64,000 bases of DNA, taken from positions 62,001 through 126,000 of the forward strand of contig JAFEGH010000004.1 of NCBI GenBank assembly GCA_018240065.1, read 5' to 3'. Positions 1 through 7,913 of this stretch are shown one piece after another. The notes below the pieces were generated by a model that saw nothing but the letters and a program-made list of their open reading frames with translations, searched no databases and was not told the DNA's origin. A program made the position numbers and the translations under genes. The DNA comes from Verrucomicrobiota bacterium. GTDB taxonomy: Bacteria; Chlamydiota; Chlamydiia; Chlamydiales; Rhabdochlamydiaceae. The stretch's first letter is position 1, and each line of letters starts with the position of its first letter.

Positions 1-308
1 GTCGAGGAAGGATGGGGGAAGAGCCAGTTGATGGCGTAGACCATCAGGATGTTGATGCCCCATGCGATGCTGATGAAGATCACCCCTTTCTTCACGATCT
101 GCTTGGCTTGGGTGACGCTCAGCTGGCCGACGCCGTGGATGATCGCGCCGATCAAATAGGGAACCGCGGTCACTTTAAGGGTCATGATGTACGCAGCTGC
201 ATACGGAGAAAAAACATCGCACAGATCTCCAAAAAAAAGACCGCAAAGGATCCCCAGGAGTGTCGCGACGGCCATTTGGAGTGTCAGAGACATTTTAAAA
301 AGACGCAT
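1..308 (-). CDS. SDF-family (dicarboxylate/amino acid:cation) symporter, N-terminal fragment
   Basis: The gene runs off the left edge, so only the first 102 or so residues are visible. The start is taken as the ATG at 308, six bases after the trmL stop; a second in-frame ATG lies five codons in. Reading the minus strand gives a hydrophobic first helix (AVATLLGILCGLFFGD) followed by YIMTLKVTAVPYLIGAIIHG, which resembles the first two membrane segments of sodium- or proton-coupled dicarboxylate/glutamate symporters. These sit in the inner membrane and import C4-dicarboxylates or acidic amino acids. Its position directly behind trmL suggests it is the last gene of the hisS-aspS-mip-trmL transcription unit. 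Substrate cannot be judged from this fragment. Confidence 0.6.
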   Translation of the reverse strand, partial: MRLFKMSLTLQMAVATLLGILCGLFFGDLCDVFSPYAAAYIMTLKVTAVPYLIGAIIHGVGQLSVTQAKQIVKKGVIFISIAWGINILMVYAINWLFPHPSS

Positions 309-314
309 ATTTTT

Positions 315-764
315 TTATAGAGAAAAACCCTGCTGTTTCCAAGCCTCATAAATTATTATGGAAACAGTATTCGACAGATTTAAGCAACGGGAATCTTTGG
401 TCATCGGCAGAGTGAGAAATTGTTCCGGCCACTTTTCCCAAAAGCTTTGCGGCAGGCCTGCCGTCTCCGATCCGAAAACCAGGATGCAATCTTTGGGGTA
501 TTCCACGTCCGCGTAGATTTTCTTTGCCTTGCTCGAGAAGAAATAAACCGGACCGGACTGCTTTTCCAGATACGCCGCCAGATCATCGATGTAAGTGATG
601 TCGACCTCGTCCCAATAGTCCAATCCTGCTCTCTTCAGCATCCGGCTCGATGTGCTGAAACCCAGTGGGCGCACAAGCACAAGATCGCATCCGGTCACCG
701 AACAGGTGCGGACGATATTGCCGGTATTCTGGGGGATCTGAGGTTGGAAAAGAACGATCTTCAT
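315..764 (-). CDS. trmL: tRNA (cytidine(34)-2'-O)-methyltransferase, SPOUT family
   Basis: A small SPOUT-class methyltransferase of about 150 residues that 2'-O-methylates the wobble nucleotide of tRNA-Leu isoacceptors in the family prototype. The protein starts MKIVLFQPQIPQNTGNIVRT, the typical family N-terminus, so I prefer the ATG at 764 over the in-frame ATG at 797, which would add eleven atypical residues. The SAM-binding trefoil-knot motifs are visible: LVFGSETAGLP and RCLNLSNTVSIIIYEA near the C-terminus. It lies 48 bases downstream of the mip-like gene. The order hisS, aspS, mip, spoU is the one I recall from C. trachomatis (CT543-CT540), so this is the CT540 (spoU) equivalent. Confidence 0.9.
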   Translation of the reverse strand: MKIVLFQPQIPQNTGNIVRTCSVTGCDLVLVRPLGFSTSSRMLKRAGLDYWDEVDITYIDDLAAYLEKQSGPVYFFSSKAKKIYADVEYPKDCILVFGSETAGLPQSFWEKWPEQFLTLPMTKDSRCLNLSNTVSIIIYEAWKQQGFSL

Positions 765-811
765 GGGAAACAGCGCCGCGCTATAAACGCGGCGCAAAAA
801 GTTACAGAGGA

Positions 812-1582
812 TTAGCGGACGTCGGTTTTGACTTCAGCGATTTCCTTTTTTTCCTGGGGCTTTTGAGCGTCGACAGCAGCTTCTTCTTTGACAGGAGCGT
901 TGGCTTTGACGATCTCGACGTCAAATGTCAGCAGGGAGTTAGGAGGAAGGTATCCATTCGTGCCGTAGGCCATATCAGGATGGATGTAGACGGTGCGTTT
1001 TTCACCTTCTTTCATGCCGAGCAGACCCGCTTTCAGTCCTGGGATGATCTCGTCGAGGGAGATCATCTCTTCTTCTTTCGAAGAACCGAAGACGGAGCCG
1101 TCGAGGTACTTGCCGGTGTACTTGATCAAAGGAGCGTAGTGGGCTTCTACGACAGCGCCGGTTCCAGCTTCATTGACGCGGTACTGGACTTTGCCTTCTT
1201 CAAGGGCGATGACGCCTTCTGACTTTTTGTTGTCAGAGAGGAAAGTCTCGGCTCTGCGCAGGTTCTCTGCGCACTGGTCTTTAAAAATCTTCTCTTGAAC
1301 GGCAGCGATCGCCTGGATGCATTCCATTTCAGACATCGGAGACTCTTTGCCCGCCAGTGCGTCCTGAAGACCTTTGATCACCTGGGCCATATCGAATTTG
1401 ACGCCGATGTTTTCAAGGTTTTTGCCGATGACGTGGCCGAAAGCCTCGGAGACCTTGGCGATTTCGACAGGCTGAGCAACGGCAGCAGCGGCTGCTGGCT
1501 GCGCGGTAATGGTTTCTTCCGCAACGAGGGAAGAAATAGCAAGAAGGCTTAATACTGAGAAAATTCTAAATTGCTTTTTCAT
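812..1582 (-). CDS. mip: FKBP-type peptidyl-prolyl isomerase, Mip-like, exported
   Basis: Peptidyl-prolyl cis-trans isomerase with an N-terminal helical/dimerisation part and a C-terminal FKBP domain (roughly the last 110 residues, with IKYTGKYLDGSVFGSS, IPGLKAGLLGMKEGEKR and LLTFDVEIVKAN). The preferred start is MKKQFRIFSVL at 1582, which gives a clean signal peptide ending near SSLVAEE; the open frame extends upstream to 1639, overlapping the aspS stop, and a further ATG is at 1591. Unlike Chlamydia Mip, usually described as a lipoprotein, I see no lipobox cysteine, so it is predicted periplasmic. The tail after the FKBP domain is Lys/Glu-rich. It lies just downstream of aspS as in C. trachomatis (CT541). 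Confidence 0.92.
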   Translation of the reverse strand: MKKQFRIFSVLSLLAISSLVAEETITAQPAAAAAVAQPVEIAKVSEAFGHVIGKNLENIGVKFDMAQVIKGLQDALAGKESPMSEMECIQAIAAVQEKIFKDQCAENLRRAETFLSDNKKSEGVIALEEGKVQYRVNEAGTGAVVEAHYAPLIKYTGKYLDGSVFGSSKEEEMISLDEIIPGLKAGLLGMKEGEKRTVYIHPDMAYGTNGYLPPNSLLTFDVEIVKANAPVKEEAAVDAQKPQEKKEIAEVKTDVR

Positions 1583-1629
1583 AGTTTCCATCAGGGGGTA
1601 AATCTGTCTAATGTTAAGTTCGTCCGTTT

Positions 1630-3420
1630 TTAAATCCAAGAAATTTCAACCGGTTCCGCTTTAATTTTAAGTTCGTCCAGCTGTTTTGGCGCCACTCCGG
1701 AGGGGCATTGCATCATGAGGTCGCTGGCCTTCTGTGTTTTGGGGAAGGCGATGACGTCGCGGATGTTCTCTGTTTTGGTCAGGACCATCACGATCCTGTC
1801 GAGACCGAAAGCAAGGCCCAAATGCGGCGGCGTGCCGTATTTGAGCGCTTCCACGAAGAAGCCGAACTTCTCGTGGATCTCTTCCTGCGTCAGTTTCAGC
1901 GCGCGGAAGATCTTCTCCTGCAGCTCGCTGCTGTGGATACGCTGCGATCCGCCGCCGATCTCATAACCGTTGAGCACGAGGTCATAGGCGAGCGCGCGCA
2001 CTTTCAGCGGCTCTTTGTCAAGAAGCGGGATGTCCTCGAAGTTGGGCGAGGTGAACGGATGGTGCTCGCTCTCGAGTCTTCCCTCTTCCGCGTTCCATTT
2101 GAGCAGCGGGAAGTCGGTGACCCACAGGAAATTGAGCGCGTCGGGATGGATGAGGCCTCTTTCTTTCGCCAGCTTTCTTCTCAAATGGTCGAGCGCCTGG
2201 TTGACTCTGTCTTCCGCTGCAGCGGCAAACAGGATCAGGTCTCCCTTCTCCGCTTGCAGCTTCGCAATCAGTTCGTTCTGCTGCTCTGGCGTGAAGAACT
2301 TCACGATGCTCGAAGAGAGACCCTCGTCCTGGTACTTCATCCATGCCAGGCCATTGAGTCCGAACTTGCCCACAAAAGCCGTGTAGCCGTCGATATCTTT
2401 GCGGGAGATCTCTCCTCCGCCTTTCACGCAGAGCGCCTTGACGCATCCGCCGGCAGAGAGCTGTTCGGTGAAGACGCTGAATGTGCTTTTCTTTGCAATC
2501 TCATCGACGCGCACAAGCGGCATGCCGAAGCGCAGGTCGGGCCTGTCCGTTCCGTAGTTCTCAACGCAGTCGCGGTAGTGCATGTGCGGGAACGATTTGG
2601 GAATTTCTACGCCGATGCATTCTTTGAAGATCGCAGCCATGAGTCCCTGCAGCAGCTTCATCAAATCTTCAGGCGTGCCAAAGCTCATCTCCAGGTCGAT
2701 CTGGGTAAATTCAGGCTGACGGTCCGCTCTCAAGTCTTCATCTCTGAAGCAGGTCGCGATCTGGAAATAGCGATCGATCCCGGAGACCATCAGCAATTGC
2801 TTGAAGATCTGCGGAGATTGCGGCAGAGCATAGAAGTTGCCCGGATAAACCCTTGCCGGAACGAGATAGTCCCGAGCTCCCTCAGGCGTCGATTTGGCCA
2901 GGATGGGCGTGGTGATTTCCAAAAAGCCGTGTTTGCTCATGTAATTGCGCGTTGAGAGCATCGCCTGGTGTCGCACGATCAATTTTTTCGCGATGTCGCC
3001 GCGGCGGATGTCCAGGTAGCGGTATTTGAGGCGCAGCTCTTCATTGACGTCCGATTCCTCGTCGCAAATGGAGAATGGCGGCGTCTTTGCAGAAGAGAGG
3101 ATCTCGAGTTCCTTGACTTCGATCTCGATCTCGCCGGTGGTCAGTCTCGGGTTGGTCATCCCTTGAGCGCGCGGGATCACCTCGCCTCTTACGGAAATGA
3201 CCCATTCGCTGCGCAGCTTCGAGGCCTGATCGAACATCTCTTTAGGAACGATCGCAGGGTCGAAGATCAGCTGCGTCAGACCGAATCTGTCGCGCAAGTC
3301 GATGAAGATCAGCCCGCCATGGTCGCGGCGGCGATGCACCCATCCTGAAAGTGTAACGGTCTGTTTGAGGTGGGAGCGCGTCAGCTCGCCGCACGTGTGG
3401 GTCCTTCGATAGTCAAACAT
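1630..3420 (-). CDS. aspS: Aspartyl-tRNA synthetase, probably non-discriminating
   Basis: Class II aminoacyl-tRNA synthetase of 596 residues, normal for the bacterial type with the GAD insertion. The anticodon-binding OB fold is at the N-terminus (GWVHRRRDHGGLIFIDLRDR, residues 26-45). Motif 2 reads FRDEDLRADRQPEFTQ and motif 3 GLAFGLDRIVMVL. The His-Gly pair in RRDHGG matches the pattern linked to non-discriminating enzymes, which charge both tRNA-Asp and tRNA-Asn with Asp; the latter is then amidated by GatCAB. That fits Chlamydiae, which generally lack AsnRS, but is inference from one motif. It overlaps the hisS stop by 8 bases and is translated with it. Confidence 0.97.
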   Translation of the reverse strand: MFDYRRTHTCGELTRSHLKQTVTLSGWVHRRRDHGGLIFIDLRDRFGLTQLIFDPAIVPKEMFDQASKLRSEWVISVRGEVIPRAQGMTNPRLTTGEIEIEVKELEILSSAKTPPFSICDEESDVNEELRLKYRYLDIRRGDIAKKLIVRHQAMLSTRNYMSKHGFLEITTPILAKSTPEGARDYLVPARVYPGNFYALPQSPQIFKQLLMVSGIDRYFQIATCFRDEDLRADRQPEFTQIDLEMSFGTPEDLMKLLQGLMAAIFKECIGVEIPKSFPHMHYRDCVENYGTDRPDLRFGMPLVRVDEIAKKSTFSVFTEQLSAGGCVKALCVKGGGEISRKDIDGYTAFVGKFGLNGLAWMKYQDEGLSSSIVKFFTPEQQNELIAKLQAEKGDLILFAAAAEDRVNQALDHLRRKLAKERGLIHPDALNFLWVTDFPLLKWNAEEGRLESEHHPFTSPNFEDIPLLDKEPLKVRALAYDLVLNGYEIGGGSQRIHSSELQEKIFRALKLTQEEIHEKFGFFVEALKYGTPPHLGLAFGLDRIVMVLTKTENIRDVIAFPKTQKASDLMMQCPSGVAPKQLDELKIKAEPVEISWI

Positions 3421-4711
3421 GATCTCTCTCTAATTGCTTCAGTCTGGCGATCAATTCGTTTAACGGGCAGTCGATCGATTCCCGGGTCGCCATGATTTTT
3501 AGTTTAATGTTCTTCGTTTTCAATTCTTCATCGCCGAGCACGATGGCGTATTCGGCGCCCTGCTGGCTTGCCAGCTGGAGTCCGTGCTGCATTTTTTTGC
3601 CGCTCAGGTCGATCTCCGCAGCGATCCCCTCATGCCTCAGTTTGCAGACGAGATCGAAGCATGTCTTAAGAGCTTCTTCGCCCATCGGCACAAAAAAGAC
3701 CAGCGGGTGCGGCGCTGCGGGGAACGGCGCTCCCTGTTTGAGCATCGTCTGCAAAATCCTCTCCATCCCGGTCGCGAATCCCACCGACGGTAAGTAAGGC
3801 CCGCCGACAGCTTCCGTCAGCCCGTCGTAGCGCCCGCCGCCTCCGATCGAATTCTGCGCGCCGAGAACTTCCGTTGTGACCTCGAACACCGTCTTGGTGT
3901 AATAGTCGAGGCCGCGCACAAGCTTGGAATTCACGGCGTAGTTGATCTTGAGTTCTCCCAGCAGTTTCAGCGCCTGCTCGAAATGGCTTCTCGCGTCGGA
4001 CGTCAAAAAGTCGCCGAGTACCGGCGCTTCCTGCAGGATCTTCTGATCGCTCGGATCTTTTGAGTCCAGAATGCGCAGAATGTTCTTCGTGAAGCGCACC
4101 TGGCTGTCCGGTGACAATGCCGGCAGGAAAGGAGTCAGGAACTTCGTCAGGGCATCCTTATAGGCGGCGCGCGACGCGGCATCGCCCACCGAGTTGATCT
4201 GCACGGTCAAATTCTTCAGGCCCAATCTCCGGTAGATCTCGCAGACCATGTCGATCAGCTCGACATCCTGCTGCGGAGTGGCCACGCCGATCGCTTCGGC
4301 CCCGAACTGATGGTGCTGGCGGTATCTTCCCGCCTGCGGCCTTTCGTAACGGAACATCGGCCCGATGTAAAAATATTTATGCAGGCCCGGCTGTGCATAG
4401 AGTTTTTTTTCCACAAAAGAGCGCATTACCGAAGCTGTCCCTTCCGGGCGCAGCGTCATCGAGCGGTCTCCACGGTCAATAAAAGTATACATCTCTTTCG
4501 TGACGATGTCGGAGCTCTCTCCCACGCCCCGGACAAAGAGTTCGGTCTTCTCGAAAATAGGGGTGCGGATCTCTTTAAAACCGTAATCATGGGCGGTCTT
4601 GCGCAGCACCTCTTCGAGGTATTGCCAGCGGCTCGACTCGCGCCATTTGTCTTCTTCACCTGTCTCGATAGGAAGGATGTCGAAAGTGCCTTTTGCGATG
4701 GAGTAGTCCAT
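3413..4711 (-). CDS. hisS: Histidyl-tRNA synthetase
   Basis: Class II synthetase charging tRNA-His, 432 residues, the usual length. Visible motifs: motif 2 with MFRYERPQAGRYRQHHQFG, the histidine-specific LVRGLDYYTKTVFEV, and motif 3 around GGGGRYDGLTEAVGGP and GFATGMERIL. The C-terminal anticodon-binding domain (PLVFFVPMGEEALKTCFDL onward) is present. It is the first gene of the leftward unit hisS-aspS-mip-trmL. The 82-base gap to the upstream gene must hold the promoter or a read-through link. Same order as C. trachomatis CT543-CT540. Confidence 0.97.
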   Translation of the reverse strand: MDYSIAKGTFDILPIETGEEDKWRESSRWQYLEEVLRKTAHDYGFKEIRTPIFEKTELFVRGVGESSDIVTKEMYTFIDRGDRSMTLRPEGTASVMRSFVEKKLYAQPGLHKYFYIGPMFRYERPQAGRYRQHHQFGAEAIGVATPQQDVELIDMVCEIYRRLGLKNLTVQINSVGDAASRAAYKDALTKFLTPFLPALSPDSQVRFTKNILRILDSKDPSDQKILQEAPVLGDFLTSDARSHFEQALKLLGELKINYAVNSKLVRGLDYYTKTVFEVTTEVLGAQNSIGGGGRYDGLTEAVGGPYLPSVGFATGMERILQTMLKQGAPFPAAPHPLVFFVPMGEEALKTCFDLVCKLRHEGIAAEIDLSGKKMQHGLQLASQQGAEYAIVLGDEELKTKNIKLKIMATRESIDCPLNELIARLKQLERDHV

Positions 4712-4793
4712 AGAATAACCTTAAGATCAGCGGACAAAGAGAAAAATATACCTTTTCTTCTCTAAAGAGTAAAGCGGAGGAAATTAAGGGGTG

Positions 4794-5423
4794 CTAGTCG
4801 ATCTTGACGCCGGCGGAGTTCAAGATATCGTTGAGAAGGGCCGTCCAGTTATAAAGGACGCTGATCACAGGGCTGGCGTTGTACTCTTCATGCAGCCCTT
4901 GAAGCAGCTCCATGAAGGGAAAGGGGATCCAGTCCTTCCCGGCGTACTCATCAAAATAGAACCCCAGGGTATGGTCGGCCCCCGGTGGAAAGTTCTGAAC
5001 TTGAGATATAAAAAATTTTACTTTATTCACGATCTCCACGGGAGCGTGGGGGGAGGAAGCGAGAGAGTTGCAATCATCCAGAAGGTTGTGCCATAATTCA
5101 GACAATTGTTGAGTAAAATCAGGATTATGACTTTGGTCGTCTCCGGAAAGGATGATCAGAAGCTGCCTGAAGGCCAGGACATTCTCCAACAGGTGTTGCT
5201 GGTCGCCGGAAAATGAAAGACCCCTGCCTCTGAAAGCAAACGCGGTCAGCATTTTCTTGAAGTAGGAGACAAGAGTAGCGAAGACCTGGGACCTGGTCGA
5301 GTTTCCAAGACCTGTATATCCCTCTTCCTTTTCTTTTTTGTCCCCTTCGATGGGATTGACGATGATTTTCTCGTAGGGAGTAGGACTTTCCTTCCGATGA
5401 ATGTTCTTGTCTAAATCGCCCAT
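4794..5423 (-). CDS. Conserved-looking hypothetical protein, 209 aa
   Basis: I do not recognise this protein. It begins MGDLDKNIHRKESPTPYEK and has a polar, charged first 45 residues. A mostly helical body follows with short amphipathic stretches (VFATLVSYFKKMLTAFAF, LLENVLAFRQLLIILSG) and an aromatic C-terminus (LGFYFDEYAGKDWIPFPFMELL). There is no signal peptide and no convincing membrane segment. It is transcribed leftwards, 82 bases ahead of hisS, and divergently from uhpC. The polar N-terminus would be compatible with a type III secreted protein, but nothing proves it. Confidence 0.7.
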   Translation of the reverse strand: MGDLDKNIHRKESPTPYEKIIVNPIEGDKKEKEEGYTGLGNSTRSQVFATLVSYFKKMLTAFAFRGRGLSFSGDQQHLLENVLAFRQLLIILSGDDQSHNPDFTQQLSELWHNLLDDCNSLASSPHAPVEIVNKVKFFISQVQNFPPGADHTLGFYFDEYAGKDWIPFPFMELLQGLHEEYNASPVISVLYNWTALLNDILNSAGVKID

Positions 5424-5459
5424 GGCCGTATTACTCTGTTATTTGGGGTTAATGCCTCA

Positions 5460-5485
5460 AAAGCTGTTAATTAATCAACAGCTTT
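5460..5485. promoter_or_regulatory. Perfect 9-bp inverted repeat between divergent genes
   Basis: AAAGCTGTT at 5460-5468 and AACAGCTTT at 5477-5485 form a perfect stem with an 8-base loop, 37 bases upstream of the start of the leftward 209-aa gene and far upstream of uhpC. Because it lies upstream of both divergent genes it cannot end a coding transcript of either; an operator-like site is the simplest reading. Confidence 0.35.
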
Positions 5486-5511
5486 AGAATCGCAGAACCG
5501 AGGTAGATGTC

Positions 5512-5541
5512 CGAGGATCTTTTTGAATCCTCGTCAAAAAG
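5512..5541. promoter_or_regulatory. Two interlocked palindromes just upstream of the uhpC promoter
   Basis: CGAGGAT (5512-5518) pairs with ATCCTCG (5527-5533). The eight bases between them, CTTTTTGA (5519-5526), pair perfectly with TCAAAAAG (5534-5541). The two stems are interlocked and end three bases before a consensus -35 hexamer. As DNA this could be a protein-binding site; as RNA it would be two mutually exclusive hairpins or a very tight pseudoknot. Confidence 0.45.
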
Positions 5542-5544
5542 AGA

Positions 5545-5572
5545 TTGACATCAGCTGAATTTGTTTTAAACT
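5545..5572 (+). promoter_or_regulatory. Sigma-70/sigma-66-type promoter for uhpC
   Basis: A perfect -35 box TTGACA (5545-5550), a 16-base spacer and the -10 box TAAACT (5567-5572, four of six matches). Transcription would start near 5580, giving a 5' leader of about 135 bases before the GTG start of uhpC. Confidence 0.5.
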
Positions 5573-5713
5573 TGCCTACGGTCCGAAAATTTTGAAGAAT
5601 TAATATAGGTAGTCGAAACAGCGCGTTACTGGCTGGCAAAAAATCATGACTGTGTTAAATCGAAAAATAGCCATCTTAGCTCGACGAACTGCCCTTACGA
5701 ATGAGGTGACCCC

Positions 5714-7099
5714 GTGAGCGTACTAGAATTTTTCAAAGCGCCCCCTTCCGCACCTGAAATCCAAGATCAGGAAGAGGTCAAAGAACGCTATAAGTACTGG
5801 CGCTGGCGCGTCTTCTTCGGGATGTACATCGGCTACGTCTTCTTCTATTTCACCCGCAAAAGCTTCACCTTTGCAATGCCCGTCCTGATGCAGGACTTAG
5901 GTTTGCAGATCAGCGACCTCGGTATTCTCAGCAGCATCCTCTCCATCACCTACGGGATGAGCAAATTTCTAAGCGGCATGCTCTCCGATCGGTCCAACCC
6001 CCGTTACTTCATGGCCACCGGCCTTATCCTCACCGGGGTCTTCAACATCTGCTTCGGCATGACCTCCTCCGTTGTCTTCTTCGCGATCTTCTGGGGACTG
6101 AACGGAATTTTCCAGGGCTGGGGATGGCCTCCATGCGCCCGCCTTTTAACTCACTGGTACTCGCAAAAAGAGCGCGGCACCTGGTGGGGGATCACCAGCA
6201 CCTCCCACAGCGTGGGCGGAGCCCTGATCCCTTTCATCGCAGCCTTCTGCGCCCAAGCCTGGGGCTGGCGCTTTGCGATGTACATTCCCGGCGTCCTCTG
6301 TATCCTTGCCGGCTTCTACATCATGAACCGCCTCCGCGACACCCCGCAGTCCCTCGGCCTGCCTCCTGTCGAGAAGTTCAAGAACGACTACCCAGCCGCC
6401 AAGCTTAACGAAGATAAAGAAATTTCTGCGAAGGACATGCTCTTCAAGCACGTCCTGAGCAACAAGTTCATCTGGGTCCTCGCCGCCTCCTACTTCTTCG
6501 TCTACATCATCCGCCAGGCGGTCAACGACTTCGGCGCCCTCTTTCTAATCCAGTCCAAAGGCTACTCCATGATGGCAGCATCGGGGAGCGTCTTCTGGTT
6601 CGAAGCAGGCGGTATCGTCGGAACGCTCGTCGCCGGCTGGGGCTCCGACAAGATCTTCAAAGGCCGCAGAGCTCCCGTCAACGTGATCTTTGCCCTCGGA
6701 GTGATCTTTGCCATCGCAGGACTCTACTATTCTCCTGCCGGCTCGATGCTTCTTGACTACTCCCTCATGTTCGCCATAGGCTTCCTGATCTTCGGCCCGC
6801 AAATGCTCATCGGGATGGCCGCCGTCGAACTTTCCCATAAAAAAGCAGCAGGGACCTCTAACGGCTTTGTCGGCTGGGTCGCCTATCTCGGCGCCGCCAC
6901 CGCAGGCTATCCTATCTCCAAGATTGCAGAAGTATGGGGATGGTACGGGTTCTTCTTTGCTCTGGCGCTCTGCGGCGTTGTTACCGTTGCTCTCCTCGTG
7001 CCTCTCTGGTCAATCAAGAGCAATCCCAAGTTCACTTCTAAAGCTGAACCTGCTCCAGAGCCTGTCGCAGCTAAAGAAGAAGCTCCCACCAACGCTTAA
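5714..7099 (+). CDS. uhpC: Hexose-phosphate transporter/sensor-like MFS protein (OPA family)
   Basis: Major facilitator of 461 residues with about twelve membrane segments, of the organophosphate:phosphate antiporter type. In Chlamydia the orthologue imports glucose-6-phosphate from the host in exchange for phosphate. The start is GTG at 5714, preceded by GAGGTG at 5703-5708. Family signatures include YVFFYFTRKSFTFAMP in helix 1, the helix 2-3 loop SGMLSDRSNPRYFM and the region NGIFQGWGWPPCARLL. The C-terminal tail is Pro/Ala/Glu-rich. In C. trachomatis it lies between hisS and dnaE (CT544), as here, although dnaE has been pushed 5 kb away by inserted genes. Confidence 0.93.
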   Translation: MSVLEFFKAPPSAPEIQDQEEVKERYKYWRWRVFFGMYIGYVFFYFTRKSFTFAMPVLMQDLGLQISDLGILSSILSITYGMSKFLSGMLSDRSNPRYFMATGLILTGVFNICFGMTSSVVFFAIFWGLNGIFQGWGWPPCARLLTHWYSQKERGTWWGITSTSHSVGGALIPFIAAFCAQAWGWRFAMYIPGVLCILAGFYIMNRLRDTPQSLGLPPVEKFKNDYPAAKLNEDKEISAKDMLFKHVLSNKFIWVLAASYFFVYIIRQAVNDFGALFLIQSKGYSMMAASGSVFWFEAGGIVGTLVAGWGSDKIFKGRRAPVNVIFALGVIFAIAGLYYSPAGSMLLDYSLMFAIGFLIFGPQMLIGMAAVELSHKKAAGTSNGFVGWVAYLGAATAGYPISKIAEVWGWYGFFFALALCGVVTVALLVPLWSIKSNPKFTSKAEPAPEPVAAKEEAPTNA

Positions 7100-7110
7100 A
7101 AAGACCTCTC

Positions 7111-7133
7111 ACGGCGGAATGAACTTCCGCCGT
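7111..7133 (+). terminator. Stem-loop after uhpC
   Basis: ACGGCGGAA (7111-7119) and TTCCGCCGT (7125-7133) form a perfect 9-bp GC-rich stem with a 5-base loop, starting 11 bases after the uhpC stop. No long T run follows, so it may be a weak terminator or an mRNA 3'-end stabiliser. Confidence 0.55.
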
Positions 7134-7265
7134 CGTGAAACTCATTTCTATTATCGCACTTCCATTTTACAAGAACCCGTCTCATTTTCATAAATTTGTT
7201 GAATTGTGAAAAATGCGCGTTAATTGCTAAATTCTCTGCGTATTTATTAACAATTACGGATCTTT

Positions 7266-7859
7266 ATGAAATTCAAACTCCCCGCTGCACTCACTGCTGC
7301 CGCAGCGCTCCTCCTCCTCTCGGGCTGCGCAAGCTATAGAGCCGCGCCATTATCATCGCTTCCATCCGAGGGCTACAAGAAAGATGATATTATTGTTTCA
7401 GCTAAGACTTTTGACAAAGCAGACTGCAAGAGATATCTGGACCGTGATGTGATCCAAAAAGGGTATCAGCCTGTTCAACTCTACATCCAAAACAACTCTG
7501 ATAGTAACTACATTTTTTCGCTGAGCAGACTGAGCGTGTCAACAGCTAGGCCCGACGAGGTCGCGCGCAAGGTGCATACATCGACAGTCGGAAGAGCTGT
7601 GGGTTATGGCGTTGGCGCCCTCTTCTTATGGCCGCTTGCAATTCCAGCTGTTGTCGACGGAGTCAAGTCTGCAAATGCCAACGAAGCATTGGACAATGAC
7701 TTCTCATCTAAAACAGCGATGGACCGCACCATTCAGGCGCATTCCCACTTCAATAAGCTGATCTTTGTTCCTGTCAGTGAATATCAACCCAGATTCACTC
7801 TGGAATTGATGGATCAGGAAACGAAAATGGTCAAAAAAGTCGATGTCATCGCCAGCTAG
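7266..7859 (+). CDS. Hypothetical lipoprotein, 197 aa
   Basis: The N-terminus is a lipoprotein signal: a basic start (MKFK), a long Ala/Leu stretch and the lipobox LLSGC with the acylated Cys at residue 21. The mature part starts ASYRAAPLSSLPSEGYKKDD. A middle segment (GRAVGYGVGALFLWPLAIPAVVDGV, near residues 113-138) is hydrophobic and Gly-rich and may be membrane-associated or a glycine-zipper-like hairpin. The C-terminal third looks like a beta-rich domain (KLIFVPVSEYQPRFTLELMD). No family is recognised. It is monocistronic, with a stem-loop before and a terminator after, in the insertion between uhpC and dnaE. Confidence 0.85.
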   Translation: MKFKLPAALTAAAALLLLSGCASYRAAPLSSLPSEGYKKDDIIVSAKTFDKADCKRYLDRDVIQKGYQPVQLYIQNNSDSNYIFSLSRLSVSTARPDEVARKVHTSTVGRAVGYGVGALFLWPLAIPAVVDGVKSANANEALDNDFSSKTAMDRTIQAHSHFNKLIFVPVSEYQPRFTLELMDQETKMVKKVDVIAS

Positions 7860-7882
7860 CATTAGCTCCAGATGAAAGATAC

Positions 7883-7911
7883 ACGGCGCCCCCAATCGGA
7901 GCGCCGTTTTC
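7883..7911. terminator. Bidirectional-type terminator between convergent genes
   Basis: ACGGCGC (7883-7889) pairs with GCGCCGT (7901-7907), followed by a T-rich stretch. It lies between the stop of the lipoprotein gene and the stop of the leftward MBL-fold gene and probably ends the rightward transcript; the A-rich run on the left side could serve the leftward one. Confidence 0.7.
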
Positions 7912-7913
7912 AT

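Noticed and set aside
12..320. 102-aa plus-strand frame at the left edge
   Set aside because: The complementary strand encodes a convincing symporter N-terminus; the plus frame is Asp/His-rich shadow.
1708..2955. 415-aa plus-strand open frame
   Set aside because: Antisense to aspS, whose motifs are unmistakable.
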